Assembly (NCBI GenBank): GCA_016779705.1
Contig: JADHNB010000007.1
Span: 1 to 34,214 of the forward strand
DNA from: Candidatus Poseidonia sp.
GTDB lineage: Archaea; Thermoplasmatota; Poseidoniia; Poseidoniales; Poseidoniaceae
DNA: 34,214 bases
Direction: 5' to 3'
Shown here: positions 13,656-21,228 of the stretch, piece by piece
Layout of the letters: each line of letters opens with the position of its first letter
How positions within the stretch are numbered: position 1 is the first letter of the stretch
Notes under the pieces: model-generated
What the model saw: only the letters and a program-made list of their open reading frames with translations
Databases searched by the model: none
What the model was told of the DNA's origin: nothing
Made by a program: the position numbers and the translations under genes

Positions 13656-14768
13656 ATGGGCGTACCGTTCGATACCGTGCGAGATTGGCTAGCGGCCTAC
13701 GACCGGGAGTCCATCACCATCGGGGTTGTGGCCTCCCACTCATCGCTGCAAATTCTTCACGGAGCACGGCAAGAAGGGTTTCGAACCCTGGGCATCGCCG
13801 TTGGCGAGAATCGGCGCCGATTCTACAAGGCCTTCCCCGGGGCAGACCCCGATGAGTGGCTGATGCTCGATGATTACCGAGAAATGCTGGATTATGCAGC
13901 ATGGTTTCGGGAGAAGAACGTCATCATCGTGCCCCACGGATCGCTGGTCGAGTACCTCGGCGCCAACAATTTCCGCAACCTCGAGGTACCCACCTTCGGA
14001 AACAGGAACATTCTGCATTGGGAAAGCAGCAGGGCGCTTCAACGGCAATGGTTGGAAGACGGGGGATGCACCATGCCCAAGGTCATTGAGGACCCCCACA
14101 ACATCGCTGGGCCAGTGATTGTCAAATATGCAGGCGCGAAGGGTGGCCGTGGGTACTTTATTGCCCGTGACTACCGTGATTTCCGACGAAACGTGGACAT
14201 TGAAGAGGAATTCACCATCCAAGAATACGTCCTTGGTTGCCGATACTACCTCCATTTCTTCTTCGACCCCACCGCCGAGGACGGCTATCAGGTGCAAGGA
14301 CGTGGAAAACTCGCTGGCAAGAACCTAGGCCGGCTCGAATTGTTGTCGATGGACCGACGTGACGAAAGCAACGTCGATGAGTTCTACAAGTTGGGTTCGC
14401 TTCGCGACCTTCGCGAGATGGCCCTTGAACCGTCCTTCGTCGTGACGGGAAACCAGCCGGTCGTGATCCGTGAATCCTTGTTGCCCCGAGCCTTTGAGAT
14501 GGCCGAAGGGACCGTTGCTGCCTCGTACAACCTCGAAGATGAATCGCGAGGCATGCTGGGGCCGTTTTGCCTTGAGACCATCGTGACCGACCAACTTGAA
14601 TTCAAGGTGTTTGAGATCAGCGCTCGCATCGTCGCTGGGTCAAACCCGTTCATTGGGGGCTCACCTTACTCGGACATCAACGAGCGATTCATGTCCACCG
14701 GTCGACGCATTGCACGGTCCATCCGCAACGCCCTCAAGGACGACCGCCTCGAAGACATCATTTCGTGA
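13656..14768 (+). CDS. purP: FAICAR synthetase PurP (formate-dependent AICAR formylation)
   Basis: A 370-residue ATP-grasp enzyme. Family marks are the N-terminal VASHSSLQILHGARQEGFRT, VIVPHGSLVEYLGANN, VPTFGNRNILHWESSR, the ATP-grasp loop VIVKYAGAKGGRGYFIARDY, the FFDPTAEDGYQVQGRG region and the C-terminal VFEISARIVAGSNPFIGGSPY, all typical of archaeal PurP. It converts AICAR, formate and ATP to FAICAR in the penultimate step of IMP synthesis, replacing the folate-dependent PurH transformylase. The track start (13524) adds 44 residues that lack family character and overlap the AT-rich promoter; ATG 13656 gives the normal family length. The gene stands alone between divergent and convergent neighbours. 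Confidence 0.95.
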   Translation: MGVPFDTVRDWLAAYDRESITIGVVASHSSLQILHGARQEGFRTLGIAVGENRRRFYKAFPGADPDEWLMLDDYREMLDYAAWFREKNVIIVPHGSLVEYLGANNFRNLEVPTFGNRNILHWESSRALQRQWLEDGGCTMPKVIEDPHNIAGPVIVKYAGAKGGRGYFIARDYRDFRRNVDIEEEFTIQEYVLGCRYYLHFFFDPTAEDGYQVQGRGKLAGKNLGRLELLSMDRRDESNVDEFYKLGSLRDLREMALEPSFVVTGNQPVVIRESLLPRAFEMAEGTVAASYNLEDESRGMLGPFCLETIVTDQLEFKVFEISARIVAGSNPFIGGSPYSDINERFMSTGRRIARSIRNALKDDRLEDIIS

Positions 14769-14843
14769 GCCCGACCAAGCTCGGCCGAAGCGTCCTCATC
14801 AGCGGCCATGACAACGGCCACGACGCTTGCTCGGTGATGTTTT
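14769..14843. terminator. Convergent intergenic region with hairpin and T-run
   Basis: Between the convergent stops of purP and the YfaP-like gene, AAGCGTC (14788-14794) pairs with GACGCTT (14822-14828), enclosing a smaller GGCC...GGCC pair. A TTTTT run follows at 14840-14844 on the plus strand. The T-run would serve purP, as archaeal termination depends mainly on U-tracts. Termination is inferred. Confidence 0.35.
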
Positions 14844-16586
14844 TCACTCGTCACCGGACAGGGCGTCAAGGTCGGGTGCAGAGGGCAGTGATTCGTCCGG
14901 GTCAACGACGTCTTCCTCCTTTGGCTCATCGGCGACCTGCGAGGGTTGACCTCCGGTGGAGGCATGTTCGAGTTGAGCCTCCAATTCACGTCGACGGGCT
15001 GCTCGCTCCTCAGGCGAAGGGAGGGTGAATTCCGCCACGAGCATGATGGGGTCGCCAGAGGAGAGTTCCCCGTTGTACTCGAGGTGGTCACCGCCTTGAT
15101 TGACAATGATTTGGAATTTGGTCGGGTCCTTGCTCTTCCGCTTGTCGTGCTTTTTGTAGTGGTGAACGTAGACCTGATATTTTCCAGCAGGCGCCTTGCC
15201 TTCTTCCCAGAAAACGTTCTCCACCGGCTTTCGAGTCTCGGCGCGTACGTTGGCGTCAACGTCGAGTTCACCACCGCAAGCGGACTTCTTGTTCCCGCCA
15301 TGAATTCGCTCGCCAGAGGGGCAGACCACGTGGAGATCGAGGTCGTTGTAATTGTTCCACATCAAGGAAATTTGGACATCCGAGGATTGCGCCCCTTCAC
15401 GCTCCAGGCGAGCCTTGAGTTCAGCCATCGCTCGTTGCGCTGCATCGCGGGATTCCAGAAGTTCCTGTTCACGGGCCGCTTCGATTTCGGCAAGGCGCTG
15501 GGCTTCGGCCTCGGCAAGGTCGGCCTGCCGTTGGGCTTCGGCCTCTTCGGAAGCGTGGTTCGCCTCGGGAACTTCCACGCCGGCGGCGCGCAATTCGGCT
15601 TCCAATTCACGGCGACGAGCCGCCCGCTCTTCAGGAGAAGGCAGGTCAAACTCGGCCACGAGCATGATGGGGTCGCCGGTCGATAATTCGCCGTTGTATT
15701 CTCGCATATCACCGCCCTGATTGACGATAACTTGGAATTTGGTCGGGTCCTTGCTCTTTCGCTTGTTGTGCTTCTTGTAATAGTGAACGTAAACTTGGTA
15801 CTTCCCAGCCGGTGCTTTGCCGTCTTCCCAAAACACGTTTTCAACCGGTTTCCGGGTTTCGGCCCGTACGTTGGCATCGACGTCCAGTTCACCGCCGCAG
15901 GCGGATTTCTTGTTGCCGCCGTGAATGCGTTCACCGGACGGACAGACCACATGGAGGTCAAGGTCGTTGTAATTGTTCCACATCAAGGAAATTTGAACGT
16001 CCGAGGATTGAGCACCCTCTCGCTCGAGACGGGCCCGTAACTCGGCCATGGCCCGCTGGGCGGCCTCGCGGGATTCGAGTTCTTCTTGCTCTCGAGCGGC
16101 TTCGATTTCGGCAAGACGCTCGGCTTCTGCAGCGGCCAGCGCTGCTTGCCGTTCCTCTTCTCGCTCGGCAGCGAGACGGGCTTCTTCCTCGTCACGCTCC
16201 GCCGCTCGGCGGTCGGCTTCTTCTTGTTCGCGACGAAGGCCCTCCTCCTGCTCGGCACGCAAACGCTCAGCCTCGGCTTCGCGTTGACGACGTGCTTCTT
16301 CCTCAGCGGTTTGTTGCGCTTGGCGCCGCTGACTGAACCGCTCTTCGGCCAAGGCCCGGTCGCCTTGGTTTTGGCGACGGAGCATGTCCTGAACCGTGGC
16401 AAGTTTGCGGTCAAGGTTCTTCTTGGCTTTTCCAAAACCCATGCTGGAATGTTGTTGCATCAAGCCCTCGGCGTTCAGACCGCTCTGGATGTTCACTTGA
16501 GCTTCACGCCGCATGACGATGAACAAAAGGCCCAGAGCAAAAGCGCCGCCAAGAGCCATGGTGAGGACATAATCTTCCATGGGCAT
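14844..16586 (-). CDS. Membrane-anchored coiled-coil protein with two YfaP/DUF2135-like domains
   Basis: About 580 residues. A single N-terminal helix (VLTMALGGAFALGLLFIVM) is followed by about 120 residues of charged Glu/Arg/Ala coiled coil, then a beta-rich domain, a short linker coil, a second copy of the domain, and an acidic tail. Each domain contains VQISLMWNNYNDLDLHVVCP, GGNKKSACGGELDVDANV, PVENVFW and GKYQVYVHYYKKH. The W-N-N-x-N-D-L-D-L-H-V/P-x-G/G-G-x-L-D-x-D/P-V-E-N pattern matches my recollection of the YfaP/DUF2135 beta-sandwich. The two units of 180 residues are offset by exactly 207 residues with no indels. Possible cell-envelope binding protein; function unknown. ATG 16586 is preferred, with ATG 16619, ATG 16580 or TTG 16628 as alternatives. 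Confidence 0.68.
   Translation of the reverse strand: MPMEDYVLTMALGGAFALGLLFIVMRREAQVNIQSGLNAEGLMQQHSSMGFGKAKKNLDRKLATVQDMLRRQNQGDRALAEERFSQRRQAQQTAEEEARRQREAEAERLRAEQEEGLRREQEEADRRAAERDEEEARLAAEREEERQAALAAAEAERLAEIEAAREQEELESREAAQRAMAELRARLEREGAQSSDVQISLMWNNYNDLDLHVVCPSGERIHGGNKKSACGGELDVDANVRAETRKPVENVFWEDGKAPAGKYQVYVHYYKKHNKRKSKDPTKFQVIVNQGGDMREYNGELSTGDPIMLVAEFDLPSPEERAARRRELEAELRAAGVEVPEANHASEEAEAQRQADLAEAEAQRLAEIEAAREQELLESRDAAQRAMAELKARLEREGAQSSDVQISLMWNNYNDLDLHVVCPSGERIHGGNKKSACGGELDVDANVRAETRKPVENVFWEEGKAPAGKYQVYVHHYKKHDKRKSKDPTKFQIIVNQGGDHLEYNGELSSGDPIMLVAEFTLPSPEERAARRRELEAQLEHASTGGQPSQVADEPKEEDVVDPDESLPSAPDLDALSGDE
14970..15509 (-). repeat. Intragenic duplication, copy 2 (C-terminal)
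   Basis: This encodes the second 180-residue unit (coil AEAQRLAEIEAAREQ through RRRELEAQL). By my count it differs from copy 1 at 13 of 180 residues, while many third codon positions differ; the longest shared DNA stretches are about 30 bases, for example the antisense reading AGGTCGTTGTAATTGTTCCA and the bases after it. Confidence 0.9.
15591..16130 (-). repeat. Intragenic duplication, copy 1 (N-terminal)
   Basis: This encodes the first 180-residue unit (coil AEAERLAEIEAAREQ through RRRELEAEL). It lies exactly 621 bases from copy 2. The repeat includes a coiled-coil arm, the beta domain and the closing Arg/Glu helix, so a whole arm-plus-domain module was duplicated. Confidence 0.9.
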
Positions 16587-16690
16587 GATTTCCCCATGAC
16601 GAACTACCTCTTGAAACATACGATTCAACCCCCACAGACCTGTTCATGAACGCCGATAGGTAAAACAAGGACTACGGAGGAGTGAACCCC

Positions 16691-17326
16691 ATGCGAGAGG
16701 TCACCTTGCGATGGGAAAGGGAGGCCCTCGCATCAACTTCCATGGCCGCCTTGGACGAGATCGTTAGCCGACTCTCCATTCTGGGGAACCTCCACATTTC
16801 CCCCGACGGCGTTCGACAACTCATTGCTCCGGTGTACCGCGAAGGAAAGAACGTTGATGACCTCAAGGTCATTGAGTTCATCGAGGTGAAGGAAGTCCTC
16901 TCCGAGCGCGAACAGAACGCCGTGGTCATCTTCAACACCCACCCGCTGGTACGGATGGCCACCAACACGGAGGACATCCACATTCTTGTGCCCTGTGCCT
17001 ATGAAAACGGAGCGTTCACCATCACCGTTCGGGGACTGCCCAAAGCCGTGGCGCAATTTGTTCGATTGACGGAGGCCTTCATACCTCCCTCGCACGTGAA
17101 GGTGCAAAACATCACCGAACAAGTCGATGGGTTGGCCGAGGTGATGACGCAGCGCCAACTGGAATGTTTTGCCTTGGCTGCCAAACACGGGTACTTTGAG
17201 GAACCAAAACGCATCACGGTGCAGGGATTGGCCGAGGTGATGGGCGTGGCCCGCTCAACCTACCAAGAACATCTCTCCAGCGCTGAACAAGCCGCCCTGC
17301 TTTGGATCGCTGAGCGCCTTGACTAG
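16691..17326 (+). CDS. Bacterio-opsin-activator (Bat) type HTH transcriptional regulator
   Basis: A 211-residue protein whose C terminus (MTQRQLECFALAAKHGYFEE, then PKRITVQGLAEVMGVARSTY, QEHLSSAEQ) is the HTH_10 domain of archaeal Bat-like regulators: a conserved T-x-R-Q start, a GYF(E)xP-R turn and an S-x-x-x-E-H-L recognition helix. The N-terminal 150 residues resemble the sensory or effector region of such regulators but have no motif I can name. GGAGG at 16677-16681 is 9 bases before the ATG at 16691; the track's GTG (16682) abuts it and is rejected. It is divergent from the YfaP-like gene and 46 bases upstream of the shikimate operon, so either could be a target; this is inference. Confidence 0.85.
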   Translation: MREVTLRWEREALASTSMAALDEIVSRLSILGNLHISPDGVRQLIAPVYREGKNVDDLKVIEFIEVKEVLSEREQNAVVIFNTHPLVRMATNTEDIHILVPCAYENGAFTITVRGLPKAVAQFVRLTEAFIPPSHVKVQNITEQVDGLAEVMTQRQLECFALAAKHGYFEEPKRITVQGLAEVMGVARSTYQEHLSSAEQAALLWIAERLD

Positions 17327-17372
17327 ATTGAATCAAACAAACCTTTGATGACTGCGGCGTCTTCCCACCATC

Positions 17373-18170
17373 ATGGACAAGGCCTCAAGGCTTCGCGCCC
17401 TTCTACCCAATCAGCGTGGCGTCTGGATTCCAATTGACCACGGCGCCTCCGATTACCCCAATCCCGGACTTGAAAACCTGGACCAACTTATTCCTCAACT
17501 CATCGATGCCGGCGTGGATGTGATTCTCGCCCAGAAAGGAGTGGTGGGTCAATACGCACCGCTTTGCGAGGGCACCAGGACCAACATGGTGGTCCATTTC
17601 TCCGTTTCAACGCGGCATGCAGGGCCGAATTCAAACAACAAAGTGATGGTCGGGCACGCCGACGAAACCCTCGCTCGTGGTGGAATGGGCGTTTCCAGTC
17701 AGGTGAACATGGGAAGTGAAGCGGAACCGGAAATGATTGAACGCATGGGCGACCTCAACCGCCACGCTCACCTGCTCGGCCTCCCGGCGTTCGGCATGGT
17801 CTATCCACGGGGCCCCAATCTCAACCCCGTACCCGGAGATGTCACGGGCGGCCAAGCCCACGCCGTTCGGTTGGCCTTTGAGTTAGGGTGCGACGCAGCG
17901 AAATGCACCTGGACCGGCGACGCATCGTCCTTTGCTGAGGTGGCCTCGGCAGCGCCCATTCCGGTTTTGGTCGCCGGAGGGCCCGCTTCGGGCAACGAAC
18001 GAGAGGTCCTCACCATGGTCCACCAAGCCCTTCAGGCAGGGGCCAGCGGCGTATGCATGGGGCGACAAGTCTTCGCTCATCCCAATCCCGGTGCGATGGC
18101 GAACGCCCTCGTGAAGATGGTCCACGAGGGGGCTTCGGTGGATGAGGCCCTCGCCCAAGTTGAATGGTAG
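17373..18170 (+). CDS. aroA': 2-amino-3,7-dideoxy-D-threo-hept-6-ulosonate (ADH) synthase
   Basis: A 265-residue DeoC/FbaB-type class I aldolase. It shows WIPIDHGASDYP near the N terminus, ARGGMGVSSQVNMGSEAE, VYPRGPNLNP, the lysine region GCDAAKCTWTGD (Lys177 is the expected Schiff-base residue) and the phosphate-binding VLVAGGPASGNER. The next gene is DHQ synthase II, which is the usual partner and separates ADH synthase from fructose-bisphosphate aldolase relatives. The enzyme condenses a 6-deoxy-5-ketofructose phosphate with L-aspartate semialdehyde as the first step of the archaeal route to dehydroquinate. A short gap (17327-17372) with TCAAACAAACCTTTGAT could hold a promoter. Its 3' end overlaps the next gene by 7 bases. 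Confidence 0.87.
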   Translation: MDKASRLRALLPNQRGVWIPIDHGASDYPNPGLENLDQLIPQLIDAGVDVILAQKGVVGQYAPLCEGTRTNMVVHFSVSTRHAGPNSNNKVMVGHADETLARGGMGVSSQVNMGSEAEPEMIERMGDLNRHAHLLGLPAFGMVYPRGPNLNPVPGDVTGGQAHAVRLAFELGCDAAKCTWTGDASSFAEVASAAPIPVLVAGGPASGNEREVLTMVHQALQAGASGVCMGRQVFAHPNPGAMANALVKMVHEGASVDEALAQVEW

Positions 18171-19207
18171 GTGCCCCCGTGGAAGTTTGGGTCCGTTTAG
18201 AGGAAGGTGAACCCCTGCCCAACCTTGCAGGAGTGGACCGTTACATCACACCGACGCTTGACCCCGCAGCGGTCCGAGTCGAAGACGGTGTCTTGTTCGG
18301 GTCTGAAGGCGTATTGGGCGCCCACGTGGTCATCACCGACGGCAGCACGCAAGACAACGGGAGAGCCTTGATGGGAACCGTGGAGTGGATTTGGGCCGAG
18401 TGCCAAACATGGTCCATGATTCCGCTGGAAAACCTGATCGCTGCCCGAAGCGGGAGTGCGACCAAAATCGCCGCCACCATCACCTCGGTCGCCCAAGCCC
18501 AAGGCGCCGGATTTGCGCTTGAACAAGGCGTGGACGCCCTCGTGGTGGCCAATCAAACCGAACTCATTGAAGCGGCGTTGATCGTGAAGTCCCAGCGGGG
18601 CGAAGTGGCCGAAATTGAAACGCCTGAAACCCCGTCAACCGGCGAATTGTCCATGGCGGTTCTTCGGTTGACGTCGGTGGAACAGGCCGGTGTTGGTGAC
18701 CGGTACTGCCTTGACTTTCTCTCCTTGTTCTCTGAAGGCGAGGGGGTGCTCATCGGGTCGTCGGCATCCTCCATGGTGCTCGTTCACAGCGAAACCGTGC
18801 CGTCCACCTTTGTCCCGACGCGCCCGTTCAGGGTGAATGCAGGCTCACCGCATGCCTACGTCATGATGGCTGACGGCTCGACGAAATACCTCGCCGAGGT
18901 GATGGCGGGCGATGCGCTGCTGGCGGTGACCGTCTCGGGTCAAACCCGTGCGTTGGTTTTGGGTCGAATCAAAATCGAACAACGTCCGATGCTGAAAATC
19001 AGTTTCACCGTCGATTCAGACAACGAACGGAAGCCTAAAGAGGCCCATGTGTACATGCAACAAGCGGAAACGGTTCGCCTGTTGGACCATCGTGCTCAAC
19101 CGCAATCGGTCACCAACCTCTCCTCAGAGGACACGGTCATCGGTTGGACCGGGCACGGCGGGCGCCACCTTGGCCAATCCATCGGGAGCCGTGTGGAGGA
19201 ACGTTAA
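18164..19207 (+). CDS. aroB': 3-dehydroquinate synthase II
   Basis: A 347-residue protein with family II DHQ synthase blocks: MIPLENLIAA, KIAATITSVAQAQGAGFALE, EQGVDALVV, the strongly conserved EGEGVLIGSSASSMVLVHSE, RPFRVNAGSPHAYVMMADG and STKYLAEVMAGD. It carries out NAD-dependent oxidative deamination and cyclisation of ADH to 3-dehydroquinate, replacing the bacterial AroB. The ATG at 18164 overlaps the upstream stop by 7 bases, indicating translational coupling. TAA at 19205 is 2 bases before the shikimate kinase ATG. Confidence 0.92.
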   Translation: MVGAPVEVWVRLEEGEPLPNLAGVDRYITPTLDPAAVRVEDGVLFGSEGVLGAHVVITDGSTQDNGRALMGTVEWIWAECQTWSMIPLENLIAARSGSATKIAATITSVAQAQGAGFALEQGVDALVVANQTELIEAALIVKSQRGEVAEIETPETPSTGELSMAVLRLTSVEQAGVGDRYCLDFLSLFSEGEGVLIGSSASSMVLVHSETVPSTFVPTRPFRVNAGSPHAYVMMADGSTKYLAEVMAGDALLAVTVSGQTRALVLGRIKIEQRPMLKISFTVDSDNERKPKEAHVYMQQAETVRLLDHRAQPQSVTNLSSEDTVIGWTGHGGRHLGQSIGSRVEER

Positions 19208-19209
19208 GC

Positions 19210-20103
19210 ATGGCGGTGTTGGGCAAAGGTTCGGCTCACGGAGCATGCAGTCTCCTTCACGCCGCGGCCCTGGGATACGGCGCGTGCATGGCCCTCGACC
19301 TTCCCATCACCGTGCGCCTCCTTGACCGACCCAGCAAACGCGAGCTGGTTGACAAGGACGATGTCTTGGGTCACCTTTTGCAAGCGTGGTGTGACGCCGG
19401 TCATCCCCTACCCGAGGGGTACGATATCGATGACCTGCACTGGGGCGTCAACTCCAAAATCCCTCCCAAACAAGGCCTCAAATCATCCGCAGCCACCTGC
19501 ATCGCTGCCCTCCGTGCCTTGTGCGACGCCACCAGCATCGTGCTCGAGGAGCCAACAATGGTTCACCTCGCCGCCACGGCCCAACTTGCAGCGGGCGTTT
19601 CGCTGACCGGTTCCATTGACGATGCGTGGGGATGCATGAAACCGGGATGGAAACTCGTGGATGTCCAAGCACCCATCACGGAGGGCGTCCTGTTGGAAAA
19701 CAAGGGTCTTTCCAGCGACGATTGGATCGTCGTTCTGGTGCTGAGGGGCGAACGTGAACAGCAACCCAACTTGCAAGATTTTGAACCTCATCAACAAGCC
19801 TTCCGGGAGGCCTTTGAGGCGCTCAAAGCCAATAACCCGCTCATGGCGATGACGTGGAATGGGCGAGGTATTGTGGCGGTCCTTCAGGACATTGAGGGGC
19901 GGAAAATGACCAATGACTCGTTCATGAACAGCGCTCGAGCGGCCGGCGTTTCCGGCTCCGGACCGGCCCTTGTCTTGGTCATCCCTCAACTTCAACACGC
20001 CATGGTGGACCGGGTCAAGGCTTGGTATTCAAGCCGATACAAGGACGTGGAGTTCGTGGTGACCTCCTTCCTTTCTCACGAAGGCGATGACGAACTTGAG
20101 TGA
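19210..20103 (+). CDS. aroK: Archaeal shikimate kinase (GHMP kinase family)
   Basis: A 297-residue GHMP-superfamily kinase. The N terminus GKGSAHGACSLLHAAALGYG and the ATP loop SKIPPKQGLKSSAATCIAAL are typical of archaeal shikimate kinase, which is unrelated to bacterial AroK; further family marks are LAAGVSLTGSIDDAWGCM and the GHMP C-terminal ARAAGVSGSGPALVLV. The track start (19144) lies inside the aroB' gene; ATG 19210 follows that stop by 2 bases. It phosphorylates shikimate to shikimate 3-phosphate. Dehydroquinase, shikimate dehydrogenase and EPSP synthase genes are not in this window. Confidence 0.92.
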   Translation: MAVLGKGSAHGACSLLHAAALGYGACMALDLPITVRLLDRPSKRELVDKDDVLGHLLQAWCDAGHPLPEGYDIDDLHWGVNSKIPPKQGLKSSAATCIAALRALCDATSIVLEEPTMVHLAATAQLAAGVSLTGSIDDAWGCMKPGWKLVDVQAPITEGVLLENKGLSSDDWIVVLVLRGEREQQPNLQDFEPHQQAFREAFEALKANNPLMAMTWNGRGIVAVLQDIEGRKMTNDSFMNSARAAGVSGSGPALVLVIPQLQHAMVDRVKAWYSSRYKDVEFVVTSFLSHEGDDELE

Positions 20104-20130
20104 ACACCTTCTAAAAGGGCCATTAGGTCC

Positions 20131-21228
20131 ATGGTCCGTTTCAACATGCAGATGACACTCGGCGAGGTCTTGCGTGTGACGTTGTTGGGCTCAAGCCACG
20201 GCCCGTTTGTCGGAGCCACCCTCGAAGGCGTCCCCAAGGGACTGGCGTTGGATGAATCGGTGGTACTGGCGGCGATGCAGTTGCGAAAAACCGGCGGAGC
20301 CTACAGCAGCAAGCGTCAAGAAACCGACCGCGTGGATTGGGTGAGCGGTGTGGTGGACGGAAAAACCACGGGCGACCCCATCGAACTCCGGATTGCCAAC
20401 AACGATGCGCGTTCTTCCGACTATACTTTTCTCCCGGACCACCCTCGACCTGGTCACCAAGATCTGGTGATGCACATGCGAACCAACGGGGAAGCGGACC
20501 TTCGAGGTGGAGGGACCTCCAGTGCAAGAATGACCGCTCCGCTCGTGGCGGCAGCGGCCCTGTTTCGGCCTTGGCTCCAACATCTCGGGGTTCATGTCGA
20601 AGCCCACCTCGGTGCAGTGGGTGCCGTTGAGGCCGATGCGATGGACGCTTGCCCGCCGCGCTGGGCCTCGCCAGATTGTGAAGCCTTGCGATGTCGCGAT
20701 CCAGCAGCGGCTCAAGCCATGGTTGAACTCATCAACGCCACGAAGAAATCGCTTGATTCCATCGGTTCAAGGGTGGACTTGACCATAACGGGCCTTCCGC
20801 TTGGCCTGGGTGAACCCTGGTTTGACGGGCTTGAACCCGCCCTTGCCAGGGCGATGATGGCCATACCGGCGGCACGAGGCGTGGAGTTTGGCCACGGGTT
20901 TGGCGTCCAAACCATGAAGGGAAGCGAGCACAATTCTCCTTGGGCAGGAACAGCGGATCAACCGGTCCTTGAGGGGGACCAGCCCGATGGCGCCCTTGCC
21001 GGATTGGCCACGGGGTCACCGGTTCATGTTCGCCTTGCGCTCAAACCGCCATCGAGCATCCCACAGGAACAACTGACCCTCAATTTGGCCTCCAACCGAC
21101 AGGAACCGCTCATCGTCAAAGGAAGGCACGATCCCGTCCTCGGCCCTCGGGGCGTGGCCGTGGCCGAGGCCATGGCCATCATCGTCGTGGCCGATTTATT
21201 GTTGCGTGGAGGTTTTGCCGATGCATGA
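20131..21228 (+). CDS. aroC: Chorismate synthase, divergent at conserved positions
   Basis: A 365-residue protein clearly alignable to chorismate synthase: LGEVLRVTLLGSSHG, SSKRQETDRVDWVSGVVDGK, TTGDPIELRIANNDARSSDY, RPGHQDLVMHM, RGGGTSSARM, GVEFGHGFGV and the C-terminal IVKGRHDPVLGPRGVAVAEA. It removes phosphate from EPSP using reduced FMN. Compared with remembered bacterial sequences, GESHG is GSSHG, the RRRPG segment is LRKTGG, and GGGRSSARE is GGGTSSARM, so some usually invariant residues differ while the histidines (His23 and His109) remain. An in-frame ATG at 20146 (MQMTLGEVL) is an alternative start. The 3' end overlaps lysC by 8 bases. Confidence 0.9.
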   Translation: MVRFNMQMTLGEVLRVTLLGSSHGPFVGATLEGVPKGLALDESVVLAAMQLRKTGGAYSSKRQETDRVDWVSGVVDGKTTGDPIELRIANNDARSSDYTFLPDHPRPGHQDLVMHMRTNGEADLRGGGTSSARMTAPLVAAAALFRPWLQHLGVHVEAHLGAVGAVEADAMDACPPRWASPDCEALRCRDPAAAQAMVELINATKKSLDSIGSRVDLTITGLPLGLGEPWFDGLEPALARAMMAIPAARGVEFGHGFGVQTMKGSEHNSPWAGTADQPVLEGDQPDGALAGLATGSPVHVRLALKPPSSIPQEQLTLNLASNRQEPLIVKGRHDPVLGPRGVAVAEAMAIIVVADLLLRGGFADA

